Below are positions 46,831 to 57,407 of a stretch of DNA of 64,000 nucleotides, piece by piece. Source of the stretch: Cryptomeria japonica (lineage: Eukaryota > Streptophyta > Pinopsida > Cupressales > Cupressaceae). The notes under the pieces are model-generated. The model made no database searches, was not told the origin of the DNA, and saw nothing but the letters and a program-made list of their open reading frames with translations. Location: NCBI RefSeq assembly GCF_030272615.1, contig NC_081413.1, positions 448,116,538 through 448,180,537 of the forward strand, given 5' to 3'. The translations under genes were made by a program, and so were the position numbers. How positions within the stretch are numbered: the stretch's first letter is position 1; the number at the start of each line of letters is the position of its first letter.

Positions 46831-48627
46831 CTAGTCTAGCACGTCATCTACCCCCCGATCTTGCTGATCAATATTTCGGGAAGGTAGGAAACACGCTAGA
46901 GGAGGAACATCCAACACAGTAGATGGAGCTATCACAAGATCCAAACAAGGGCTATGTTCATATTCCAAGCCGCGGTGTTCTTGTCTAGGAGCTAGGATAA
47001 GTGCTTTAGAAAATGCGTTAGATAAATGGTTATCAACATCAACATATTCATATTCACTATCAGAATGAATAGGAGTAACATTTTCATCATGAATAACATT
47101 TTCATCTATATCATCATCAAGATTTATAAAAATAGGATCTTTAACTCGCACAGGATCAAGGCCATCATGCATCTTATGTTTAGGAGATTTCAGCTCAATC
47201 ATCGGCTGAGGAGAAAATGGAATAATACTGGCTGAAGGTGTTTTTGGGGATTGCAAAGATTGAGAAGCAACTGCCTGAGCTCTAAGATGACACTTTCGTC
47301 AGCGTTCACGTGCAGAACGATTCCGTCTAGTCTTAGTAGGAAGTTGAGGAGATTGAGGAGGAGGAATGTTCTCATCCTTATCACTTGGGTGTTTAGGTTG
47401 TGGTCTCTTACATTGAACAATAGGAGAAGAGGAAGGTCTATTCTCTCCATAAGAGGAAGGAGGAGGAACTACTCCATATAAGGGAGGAATATTTGGTTTA
47501 GGAAGGAGACCAAGTCTATCATGACGAGGAGGGATAGGTCTACTTTTAGAGAGTTTATTAGTCATAGGCATAGTCATATCCATATGGATGGGTTGGGAAT
47601 CTTCTTGAGGAAAGACATTAGTTTTATCTTTCAAAGGAAGAACTTCCTTCTCAAGAACGATAGGAATGTCAAGTTTGGGTGTTCTAGGTTCACTTAGAGA
47701 TAGGATCATATATTTTTTCCACTTTTGATAAGATTTGAAAAGATGATCACTTCGCGGAGGAAGAGATTGGAATTGTTTAGGCCAAAAGTAATCAATAGGA
47801 ACGCTAGGAGTTCTTTCAGCTGGTTTAAAGAGATTATGATTGACAGTAACAACTTCACCATTATGGGGAAATTTCAAACACTTGTGACTAGGAGAAGTAA
47901 TAGCTTTCATGGAAGATAGCCAAGGATAGCCTAGCTTCACACGAAATTGTTCGGATGATGGAATAATAGCAAAGTCCACATCAAGGGATTTGTTATGGAC
48001 CTCAATAGGTAATGTAATAGAACCAATTGCAGGAGAAGAAAATGCATCAAATAGTTTCACAACCACATTTGTTTCGTCATAGATCACTTGATTTAATTGC
48101 AAAGTAAAAAGAAATTCTTCAGTAATGATATTAACCATACAAGAAGGATCAATAAGCACTCCACGGCAAGGTGTATTCTTGACTTTTGCAACTATATATA
48201 AAGGACCATCAGGTGCCCTGATAGTTTCACTGGAATCAAAGGTGATGGAAGGTTCTTTAGGGATTTTCTGCTGCTCTACAAAGTTAATCACATTCGGAGT
48301 CATGGACACAAGATCATCCGGTGAGACAGAGGAATTAGTAGTATCAATCACATTAGAGGTGTGAGAAGGCAATGGATCAGTAAAAATCTTAAGATTTTGG
48401 TTAGGAGGAGTTACAGATGTGTTGCCTTTATTATTCACACCAGAAACATAGATAGTATTATTATCAATCAAATCTTGAATTTTACCCTTTAAAGCAAAAC
48501 ATTTTTCAGTATCATGCCCAGGATGACGATGAAATTGACAAAAAGATTTGTTATCAAAATAGGGTGAATTAATCTTTGCAGGATCTATTTGCCTTATAGG
48601 AGGAAGAGTAAGCACATTTTGTTCCAA
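46831..48627 (-). CDS. Element D zinc-knuckle and protease-like protein
   Basis: The frame begins directly after a TAA that ends gag (48628-48630) and is in phase with it (first codon TTG), so in life it was probably reached as part of a gag polyprotein. A Cys-His knuckle-like motif, FCQFHRHPGHDTEKCFALK, sits near residue 30. A retropepsin-like segment, RGVLIDPSCMVNIITEEFL, near residue 155 has DPS where an active protease has D-S/T-G. The tail is Pro/Ser-rich and basic (KTRRNRSARER). A TGA near 47299 separates a further segment (46831-47256, acidic, with NLDDDIDENVIHDEN). No RT follows. The protease call is an inference from position and weak motif. Confidence 0.6.
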
Positions 48628-50184
48628 TTACTTATTCATAATACTATGCAATGATTCATTCAAAGGAGTAAACTTTCTTTCTTTCTTGAAAAACTTAGAA
48701 ATAGGAGGCACACCTGATGCCGCATTCACATTGTTGTTGATGATGTTTTCATTGAATTTAATGGACTCTTTGTTAGGTTTAAACTTACCAAATGGTTGTT
48801 GACTACTATCACCCTTATCACTCGGAGCCATAGGATTTACTTGTTCCATTTGACTCACAGTCAGTTGATAATTGTGAAGAGTTGCGCACAACTGTTGGAA
48901 AGAAGTAAACTCAGAAAACAGAAGTTTTTCTCTAATATCTTTTTGTAAATTAGAAATAAAGATTCTTTGAATATCATTATCAAGTACTGGAAAAGAAATC
49001 TGAGCATACAAATGCTTATATCTACTAATGAAATCAGTCACTTTTTCTTTAACACCTTGTTTACAATGCATTAAATCAATCAAAGTAACTTTAGGACTTA
49101 TATTGTTTTGAAATTGTTGAATGAAAGCATTTGCAAGTTGTTCAAAAGAAGTAATAGAATAAGAAGGCAACGAGCAATACCATTGTAGGGCTTTATCTCT
49201 TAATGTTCTAGTAAACAGTTTTGCAAGCAACCTTTGGTCATAAGAAAAATCAGTACATATTGTTTGAAAGGTCTTAACATGTGTTAGAGGATCACCCTTA
49301 CCATTATAAAGCTCCAAATGCGGAATTTCAACATGTTTAGGGGCGATAGCTCGAACAACGTCAAGAGAAAGTGGGCTCGCAACATCAAATGTGGGCACAC
49401 TAAACTTAGATTGATTCATAGAGGCAATTTGTTGCTGCAAAGAAGAGACAGTTTGTGCAAGATTGTTAATGGTCGCTTCAGTCGAAGAGTTCATATTAGA
49501 TGTGTTAGATTGTGATGGAGGTATTATGTTATTGAAAGAAGGTAGAGAGTAAGGTGGTGGGACACTATGATAGTTAGTCGTAGGAGATGATTGGAAAGGA
49601 GGAACACTACCAGGAGGAATGGAAGGGTTAAATGAATTGCCCCCTTGCGTCATGTTCATTTGTGGAGATATAATAGGAACACTCATTGAAGGAATGAATG
49701 AAGAAGTCGGATTGAATGAAGGAAGAGGGTTGATTGAAGAAGAGGGATTGCCCCCATGACTAGTGATCATAGGAGGAATGTCTTGTATTGAAGTAGTCAT
49801 TATGTTTGATGCAAAAGTAGGTATACTAGCAATGGGAGTTGTCAAAGGAATAGAATGATTAACTTGAGTAGGAGGTTGTGTATAACCTAAGGTTTCGGCA
49901 CAACTTTTCATAAGCATCACATTCGAATCCACAATGTGTGCAATACCACGCAAAATATCAATTCCATTCTTATCACTTTGAACCATACGTTTTAGACCCT
50001 CAATTAATGAAAGAGCTTGACTATCAGGGTATTCTTGAGACATCTATTGTCGAAAATCATCAAATTGGTTATCCAATTTCGAAAGTTGTTCTACAGAAAC
50101 CTCATGGAGAGCTTCTTCATCATTAAGAGGATTAGAGGAATTACCCATGTCCTCGTTAAAAAGGCCATTCAAATTAGGTTCCAT
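48628..50184 (-). CDS. gag: Element D gag (retrotransposon gag domain)
   Basis: The likely start is ATG at 50184 (MEPNLNGLFNEDMGN); a TAG at 50044-50046 (after DDFRQ) then leaves a 471-residue open frame to TAA at 48628. The N-terminal half is Pro/Ser/Asn-rich and probably disordered (residues 70-190). The capsid domain is at about 225-370 of the open frame: LELYNGKGDPLTHVKTF, FTRTLRDKALQWYCSLP, FEQLANAFIQQF, VKEKVTDFISRYKHLY. This matches the plant gypsy retrotrans-gag pattern. It is well preserved, with only one internal stop. Confidence 0.85.
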
Positions 50185-51442
50185 CTCCTCGGTAATTACA
50201 CCTTGGAAAGACTTAATTCTAAGGCTTCATCTAATGGGAATAGTGTAAGTAGCGCTTATTGTTGTAAAACTCATGCACTAAAGAGAGAGAGAAGATTTTG
50301 AATTTTAGAGGTAGCAAATTTCAATAAAATCAGCCAATCTCCTAGATTTAAGCTGTTAAATGCAATCAGGACAATCTCCCAAAATTTCAGAAAAAATGTC
50401 AGGGACCGTGGCGAACGGAGTGCACACGGTACTCGCAACTTTTTTCAAAATTTTCAAGGATGAGAGTTATGATGATTCTAAAGCTAATCTGAAAAAATTG
50501 AGTGATTTTACGATCTGTAGATAGGCCAAATTAAAGTTGCAATCTCAAAATTGAACCCTATCAAGATTGTTGAAAAATGCAAAATTTGAATTTTGAAAAA
50601 GAGAGGGAATCTATATTTTGAATTTTATGATTTTAGAGGGAATGCTGAAAGCAATGCAAGTTTCGAAATTTAAAAGTTGACTCAATTTCACGCAAAATTC
50701 AATTTTTAAAGTGGAAATCAAAGTTGTTGCAATTAAACACTTAATTTCAAAAGTCACAAATTGTAAAAATTTGAATAAAGCACTGAAATTTCGAATGAAT
50801 GCTAACACACTTTTCAGATTTAGGACTGTAAGAAACACAATTTTGACATGAATTTTAATTTCAACAATTTTTGAATGATTAGAAGCCTCAATCCAAGCAA
50901 TCACTAGACCAACTTTGACTTTAATTTTGAAGGTGTTAAAATTGATAAAATCAGCCAAAATTCTGGATTTTAGCAGAAAAATGCAGTAAGATCTAGCTCC
51001 CGAAATTTCAGAAAAAATGTCGGGGATGATGGCGCTCGGGGTGCACACGGTCCTCGCAACTTTTTTCCAAATTTTCAGGGATGAAAGATATTGTGATTTT
51101 ATTGCGGAATCCAAAGTTACAGCCGATTTGGAGGTGTTTTGATCAGTGGAATTACAAAGATATATGGATTTGGAGGGGTTTTGATATTTAACCACTTAAT
51201 TTTCAGAATTAAAGCACAAATATGAATTGACAATTTGCAATAGAAGGGTAGATCTGAAACAAGCATTAACAATTAAACATTTCACAAGTTTAATTACTTA
51301 AAAGAAAATTTTAGGGTTTTTATGCAATCAACCTCTAAAATTTGCAAAAGATCAAACATGGAAATATACTTTAAGGAAACAAAATTTTCAGATCTAACCA
51401 TGAATAATCAGAATGAGGATGTTCACGTCGGGTTCACCAAAA
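50185..51442 (-). other. Element D 5' leader
   Basis: About 1.26 kb lies between primer-binding site and gag. It is AT-rich. Two similar blocks (around 50380-50460 and 50985-51065, each with CAGAAAAAATGTC and GTGCACACGGT) show an internal duplication, and the same GTGCACACGGTCCT phrase also occurs inside the LTR (about 45410). No supported gene. Confidence 0.6.
51421..51442 (-). other. Element D primer-binding site (probable)
   Basis: On the minus strand TTTTGGTGAACCCGACGTG follows the LTR end CGCTTTACA. Position and TGG start suit a tRNA complement; the tRNA is not assigned. Confidence 0.55.
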
Positions 51443-52567
51443 TGTAAAGCGGAAAAATCGAACCCTAGTTGTTCTCCCCTCCCCAACTCCAAGGAGAGAG
51501 AAGGGAGAGTCACTAGGGTTGATGGTTTTCACTTAGGGGAGACTTTACATTCAAAAGAGGGGTTGAAACCCACAAGATCCAATCCCACGCAATGCAAGAT
51601 TGGATTCTAAATGAGTTTCAAGGGTTAAGACATCAAGGATACCCTCTTTTGTAAAGAATGTAGATAGAAAGATTGAACTAGGAATGGATGTAAAGTAGGA
51701 AAGATTCACTTATAAACAGAGATAGGGATATGGGATGAAGCTGTGGACCTGGAATTAGCAGTAAAATGTCGAGACGGTGCTATTCTACAAATTTGAGCGA
51801 AAGTTGACGGGATGATGGCACCCAGCATGCACACGGTCCTCCAAAAAATCCACGAAACGAAGGGGGATATGTTCGTCTCTGCACAAGGATCCCAGATCTT
51901 CAATTATAGCCGCGTACCTGCAACCTTGTTGTAAGAATGTTTGTATTCTTACATACGAAGGTGTAATGTATGTAGTATGTTGTATGTTGTATGTGATCTC
52001 CTCTTCAATGGTTGAATCCTTGTCTTGAATGCAACACTTAGCCTTGAATGGAGACTTAGAATGCTCAATTGCTTGAAGGAATGCTTGAATGCTTGAATGT
52101 TTGAATATCGCTTCCGAGTCTTTGCACATATATGTTTTCCTCTTTTCGACCTCCTCAAATGGGAGGGGAAATGTAGTTTATATACTTGTCAATTACGGCT
52201 CATAGACTGATTTTCCCGACCTTAGGCCGACTAGGAAACATTATTTTCCAATTTGCAAACTTAAAGACCCGAAGCCCCATAAGAGACCGGGCCCAAAATA
52301 GGGCCAGGGACCAGGGCGCTGGGCGCCATGGTCCTAGGGGACTAGGGCACTGGGCGCCCTAGTCCTAAAGGACCAGGGCACTGGGCGCCATGGTCCCACC
52401 TCCAGGGACAGTAGGGTGCAAGGAGGATCAGGCCAGGGTGCTGAAAAATGCAGTTTTTGATGTCATGAACAAGTTTTGGGGTCTCCATTCAGGTTCCATG
52501 TTGCATCGCCATCGTGAAGACCCAAATGCAGTTGAAATTGCAAGTGTCGCAATTTTAGGACACTACA
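51443..52567 (-). repeat. Element D 5' LTR (right)
   Basis: On the plus strand it starts TGTAAAGCGGAAA and ends GGACACTACA, followed by the duplication GCTCC. It matches the left LTR almost base for base over its first 500 bases. The minus-strand TATA box (GTATATAAAC) is at 52176-52185. Confidence 0.92.
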
Positions 52568-52572
52568 GCTCC

Positions 52573-52615
52573 ACCGGCAAGATGTTCTTCATCAAACTTA
52601 AGAAAATTATCTTGA
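52573..52615 (+). pseudogene. gag: Element C gag, last codons after D
   Basis: The gag frame continues after D with a short Pro/Ser stretch and ends at TGA (52613-52615). The corresponding end in E has the same Ser-rich residues and stop. Confidence 0.7.
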
Positions 52616-52749
52616 GGGTTTGGCAATTTAATGACACATGTGCTATTATTCGCTCGGTTAGAGAAAAGAAGTTGAAAATCCTTCATTACCGGTAAATAAA
52701 GTTGAGTTAATTCATTGCCGGCAAATAATTAATGTGGTAGGTGGCAGAA

Positions 52750-52765
52750 AAGGCTTTATAAAATA
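52750..52765 (+). promoter_or_regulatory. TATA-like box ahead of the C extra ORF
   Basis: CTTTATAAAATAATG lies about 150 bases upstream of the extra ORF start, inside the element and far from the LTR. E keeps TTATAAATCAATG at the matching place (about 60000, minus strand). This could be an internal promoter; it is based on motif and conservation only. Confidence 0.4.
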
Positions 52766-52906
52766 ATGTTTTTGGCTCCATTTCATTTCACCGTGAATTC
52801 AAACCTTCAGAGAGCGTGAAGATTTTTGAGCTAAGGCATTCCAAGCAAAGAGGCAAAGCACTTTAGCAATCAATCCATCCAAAGGCAGAAAAAGGTATTT
52901 ATCATC

Positions 52907-55900
52907 ATGGCATCCTCCTCTGCACCTGAATTCATAGCAAACCCTATAGTAGTGGAGGTTATAAAATGACCTAGGCCTGTGTTTCAACTAGTTCCCGAGG
53001 TAGCTAAGAAAGATGACAACACAGGTGCTTTTTCCCAAATTCCAAAGGGTGTTGTTTATGCAGAAGACCCTAGAATGTATATTCATTGCAACATAGAAGA
53101 ATTAGGTGATGAAGAAATCAAAAACATGTATAAATCTGTTATATGTGACAATGCCAGAAATGTGAAACCTAAACATAAAATTGTTGAAACCCTAGGATTC
53201 ACCAAAATCCTCTGCATTCCTGAATTTCCCAAGGAAGTGGTTAGGATAGTTCTTAGCAGGGTACATGGCTCATTCTTTTGGCTTGACTCAGTGCATAAAA
53301 TTACAAAGGTAGCTGTGAAAGCAGTAACAGGGTTACCTTCCACCGGTACCAGACCCGACAAAACCAAGAAGGTCTCCAATGACCTAGTAATGAAACTAAC
53401 TGGTGCAACATTCGACAAAAGATCATTAAGGGTTAATGATGTGACCAATACAAATGTGAGATCATTAGCATGATTCTAGGTTACAAAGCAACTCATGCAA
53501 ATAGGCTTAACTCTATTTTTAGTTTACGCATAAAGAGTGCTTATGACATGGTTAAGGACAATGTGAAAATTGATATCTGTGAATAGTTAAAAGATGAGTT
53601 AATTGACAATTTGGCAAAAATCAAGAAGGATAAGAAAGGAACCTTTAGATTTGGAAATTTACTTGTATGCTTAATGCTACATATAACCAAATAGGCTCCC
53701 AATATAGGCAACAAGGATTTTGGATTTGACATACCGGTAGGAAAACAATTGTCTGACTTATTCAACAACATGGGTGAAAACAAAGAAAAGAATATCCATG
53801 AGTATTTTCAAGCACTAAAGGTCAAAATGAATAAGAGGATCAGACTATCATAGGAAATTGTCAACAAATACAAGGATGATATATGCTTTGTAATAAAAAG
53901 GGAAGAGATCTGGATGGAAGCAATCATCCCAAGAACAATCTGGGTTATAGAAATGGGGTATGAAACAGATGACCACATAGTGGAAACTTATGCCAAAGCA
54001 CTTTGGGAGGCCCCCAATGAACCAAAGGAAGAAGTATTTGGTAGTGCTGAGACCATCGAAAGTCAAATTCAATCTAAAAAGAGAGTAAAGAAAGTTGAGG
54101 CATCTATGAGGAAAGGAAGTAGGAAAGCAAAAGCCTTAAAAGATGATGTATTAAAGAAAACTGACATAACAAAAGAAGAGTTGGCAGCCCAATAGCCTAA
54201 AACTCATCTATCACCGGTAGATACCTCCTCAGAAGGAGATATGCTAGCAAATTTCAAAAGAGTTGTTAGTAAAAGAGACCCCTCACCGGTATCCACTCCT
54301 TCACCTAGAAGGACAAGACAAAAGAAACAAGCTGTAAGGTCTCCAGTCAAGAAAGCCACACCTAAGAAAAAGCTAACCCCCAAAAAGAAGAAGAAGACAA
54401 ACACTGACTTGGACCCTTTTGACATATTACTGAATGAGATCACAGAGGAAGGTAAATTGAAAAACATAGGGAAAATCTATGACACCCTATCAGATGATGA
54501 GAAAGGACAAGTTGAGGAAAGTGTTATATTACACATGGACATGTATAAAAAGTTTTTGATGCAAGTCCTAAATGAAATTCCTGATGAATTATATAAAAGA
54601 CTTGAGGCCAGAAGGCAAGGAATAATTGAGTTGGATAAGAAAATTAAAATGGAAAAATTACTTGCAGTATACCCGGTCAACTCACCTAAGGAAATTGATG
54701 ATTTGATAGCTCAGGGCAACCAAACAGTTTTTTCCACTGCACACCGGCAAATATCACTAATGGTAGGTAGAGTTAATGAAGTTTCAAATGAAATAGAAGA
54801 TGGTTGGGATAAATTCTTGGTTGAAAAAGAAAAACAAGAAGAATATAGGAATCCCAAGCCCATTCTGGTATATCAAAAGGACAAAGGGAAAGGTAAAGTT
54901 GGTGGACCACCAAGTATCAAGATTAGAGACAACTTACCCCCACCTCCTGTAAATACTCCACTGGTAAAAACAACAATTGCAGAAGATCAACCGACAGCTG
55001 AGAGCATGGACACAGAGGATAATAATCCTAATCCTGAAGTCCTATATACTGTGAATGTTGATACTCAAAAAATCAATATAGTGGTAGATAAGGATACCAC
55101 AGATAAATCTGATAACAAAGAGCAACTGGCAACAGGAAACAAAGAGCAACCGGTAGCAGATTCAGAGAAAAAGATGGATTCTAGAACACAAACAGAGCAA
55201 CAAACAGAGCTAAAGGCTCCAAAATAGATGCCACCGGTAAGAAATGATGCAAGAAAAATTGTGCTTAAAGAGATGGAGACACAAACAGACCTACCAGAGG
55301 TCAATACTAGCATGGTCACTTCCACCGGCACTCAGTTTATTGGGTCACCATCAAATGTAATAGAGGTATTGCTTGAATCTATCAAGAAAATAACTGATTA
55401 TAGCTCACAAGCCTATAAAGTGATAGATGATTCAATTTCAGTTTTGAAATCAATAGCTCCAAATTGTAATATAGCCAACAAAGATTCTTTAGGCCAGTTG
55501 GATACACTTTGTAAATATATTTCTGGAAATTTTGAGCAAACAAAGGTAGAAACTATAAAGGAAAGTGTAGAAAAAGAGAAACATAAATTCTTTGAGGAAG
55601 GAATAAAGAAGTGTAACAGGGAATTTGACACACTTCTATCGAAACTGTGCAATTTATTGAAAGAGTACAAAACTCTGTACAAAGACACTTGTAAGATAAA
55701 CTTTTTGATCACGGATGTAGACAAAAAGATGAGCAAGGTACAGGAAGAGATCAATAAACTTGCTGATAATTTTGTTAACTCACCCGATACATTATCAATT
55801 TTTTAGGAAAAGATAACAAATTTTGAGGAAGAATTGCTCAAATTAGAAAGAGAAAAAGAGAAAATAATAAACAAGGAAATTTTTTTGAGATCTAAACTAA

Positions 55901-56112
55901 GTCCAAGATTGGACTATTTAGCATCTCTGCGTAAGGAAATCTCAGAGGCACTAACACAGGGTAGCAAAACACTAGTAGAGCACTTGCAGCATCTCACCGG
56001 TACAGTTTACAAAACTGAGATAGCAATAAAGGAGAGCAAGAAGTTTATGGATGGTATAAACTTAATTTTGGGAGATATCTTTCCGATAATAACTACCCAG
56101 CTACAAGGTTGA
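52907..56112 (+). pseudogene. Element C extra ORF (~1070 codons), unknown function
   Basis: ATG at 52907 (MASSSAPEFIANP) starts a frame that, after a CpG-type stop at about 52967 and one frameshift near 53465, runs to TGA at 56110-56112. The N-terminal part (52979-53840) is globular: VAKKDDNTGAFSQIPKGVVY, IVETLGFTKILCIPEFPKE, KITKVAVKAVTGLPSTGTRP and KKGTFRFGNLLVCLML. This style is common in plant-transposon-associated proteins of the plant mobile/transposon domain type. A very basic linker follows (54290-54400, TPKKKLTPKKKKK), possibly nuclear or nucleic-acid binding. The second half is coiled-coil-rich with Thr/Gln/Asp-rich spacers. E carries homologous pieces at 58924-59848 and 27487-28130. 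Confidence 0.75.
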
Positions 56113-56371
56113 GGTTATGAATTGGTACAACTACAAATCTACTAACCTTTGTCATTGATGCCAAAGGGGGAGTAGTAGATGAGAAAATTCAAAACAGAGG
56201 GATCACATGCTTAGGGGGAGCTACAGGGATCACATGCTCAAGGGGAGCTACAGGGATCACATGCCCAGGGGGAGCTCTCACATTTTTTGTAACATTTTTT
56301 TGGTATACACATTTTTGGATATCATTTTAAAATTTCTCATGAGTGTTGCCATCAATGCCAAAGGGGGAGAT
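56113..56371 (+). other. Element C 3' untranslated stretch and polypurine tract
   Basis: It contains a short repeat of GGGATCACATGC-like phrases with GGGGGAGCT purine runs (56200-56275) and ends with AAAGGGGGAGATT, the polypurine tract, directly at the 3' LTR start. Confidence 0.8.
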
Positions 56372-57402
56372 TGTTGGCATATGGACACTCCAATGAGACA
56401 TTGTGTGTGATTGAAGGTTTTGTCATTGATGGCAACCTTGCAATCCTATGGCACCGGCAAGACATTATACTGGCAAAGCATTACATAGGCAACCTTGCAA
56501 TCCTATGGCACCGGCAAGACATTATACCGGCAAAGCATTACATAGGCAACCTTGCAATCCTATGGCACCGGCAAGACATTATACCGACAAAACATTACAC
56601 AGGCAACCTTTCAATCCTATGGCACTGGCAAGACATTATACTGGCAAAGCATTACACAGGCAACCTTGCAATCCTATGGCACTAGCAAGACATTATACCG
56701 GCAAAGCATTACTCAAACAAAACAGTGCACTGACATCAACAAAATCAATCTAAACTGGCACAAAAGGAAATATGTATACCAACATAGAGGCCGATGGGAT
56801 TTTTCATATGTAATATTTTGTTTATCATTGTAAGCCAACTTGGCAAATTGTTAAATGACTCTTGTATATAAAAGAGATCATTGTAGGCATTTGTAGGAGA
56901 GGATAAAAAGCAAAAAAAAAATTAGAATTATAAGGTAGATCTAATGTGCAAATTGTAGGTCAAGGGTATATGTAAAGAACAGAGCAAGAATCGGTACTGA
57001 ATCTAGCATTGAAGATGCTATTGTAAAGCAATACAGAATATTGGATTTGTGTAAATCCTCATTGTAAGTCAGTGTGACTTCTTATTGAGCAGTGAGCTCT
57101 AGGCAATTGGCCTTCCTGCATGTGCAGGCCCCTATTGTAAGTAATATTCTCTTATTGGCTAGTAAGTGAATATTGTGGGTCACAAATCCCACCGAGGTTT
57201 TTCCCACACCGGGTTTCCTTGTTAAAAATCTTGTGTTATGGTGTTCTTTTCATGTGGATGCTTTTGATTCTGTTATTTGCATTAATTATTGCATACTGGT
57301 ATACTGTTACTTTATATTCTGCATATTCAGTTTTAAGAAAATTTCATTACCGATCAGATACTGATTCACCCCCCCCTCTCAGTATCTGTGGGAACCCTAA
57401 TA
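56372..57402 (+). repeat. Element C 3' LTR
   Basis: It starts TGTTGGCATATGG and ends GGGAACCCTAATA (CA mutated to TA). It is 187 bases longer than the 5' LTR, almost entirely because of the expanded 57-base repeat. Confidence 0.93.
56431..56715 (+). repeat. 57-base minisatellite, five units, in the C 3' LTR
   Basis: Units begin GGCAACCTTGCAATCCTATG at 56431, 56488, 56545, 56602 and 56659, an exact 57-base period. The 5' LTR has one full unit (43038) and one shortened unit (43095). Because 57 is a multiple of 3, open frames appear across the array in several phases, but they are not shared with the 5' LTR and are not genes. Confidence 0.95.
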
Positions 57403-57407
57403 GCCTT

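Larger units (their letters stand above)
45024..52567 (-). mobile_element. Element D: gypsy-type gag/protease element without RT or integrase
   Basis: LTRs at 45024-46088 and 51443-52567 flank a 5.35-kb interior. The minus-strand orientation is shown by gag direction, by a polypurine tract (AAAGTGGGGGCTAAA on the minus strand) next to the left LTR, and by a primer-site-like TTTTGGTGAACCCGACGTG next to the right LTR. The interior encodes gag and a zinc-knuckle/protease-like protein, then about 740 bases without genes. RT, RNase H and integrase are absent. It is the innermost and so the most recent insertion of the nest, and its frames are the least damaged. Confidence 0.92.
42979..57402 (+). 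mobile_element. Element C: pol-less LTR element with gag and a long extra ORF, hosting D
   Basis: C has a 5' LTR (42979-43822), Met-type primer-binding site, gag (43894-45023 and 52573-52615, split by D), extra ORF (52907-56112), polypurine tract and 3' LTR (56372-57402), with perfect GCCTT duplications. Leaving D aside, gag and extra ORF are separated by only about 290 bases, so there is no room for pol, and none is seen. E has the same organisation, so the absence of pol is a family trait. Confidence 0.93.

Noticed and set aside
47026-47481. Plus-strand open frames opposite the D gag/protease genes
   Set aside because: They are shadow frames of the minus-strand coding sequence, with low-complexity translations and no motif.
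56431-56715. CRISPR-like array
   Set aside because: The units are contiguous tandem repeats with no unique spacers, in a plant LTR.
56371-56833. Open frames of about 100 codons over the 57-base repeat as real proteins
   Set aside because: A repeat unit divisible by three without stops opens several frames at once. The 5' LTR copy does not preserve them.
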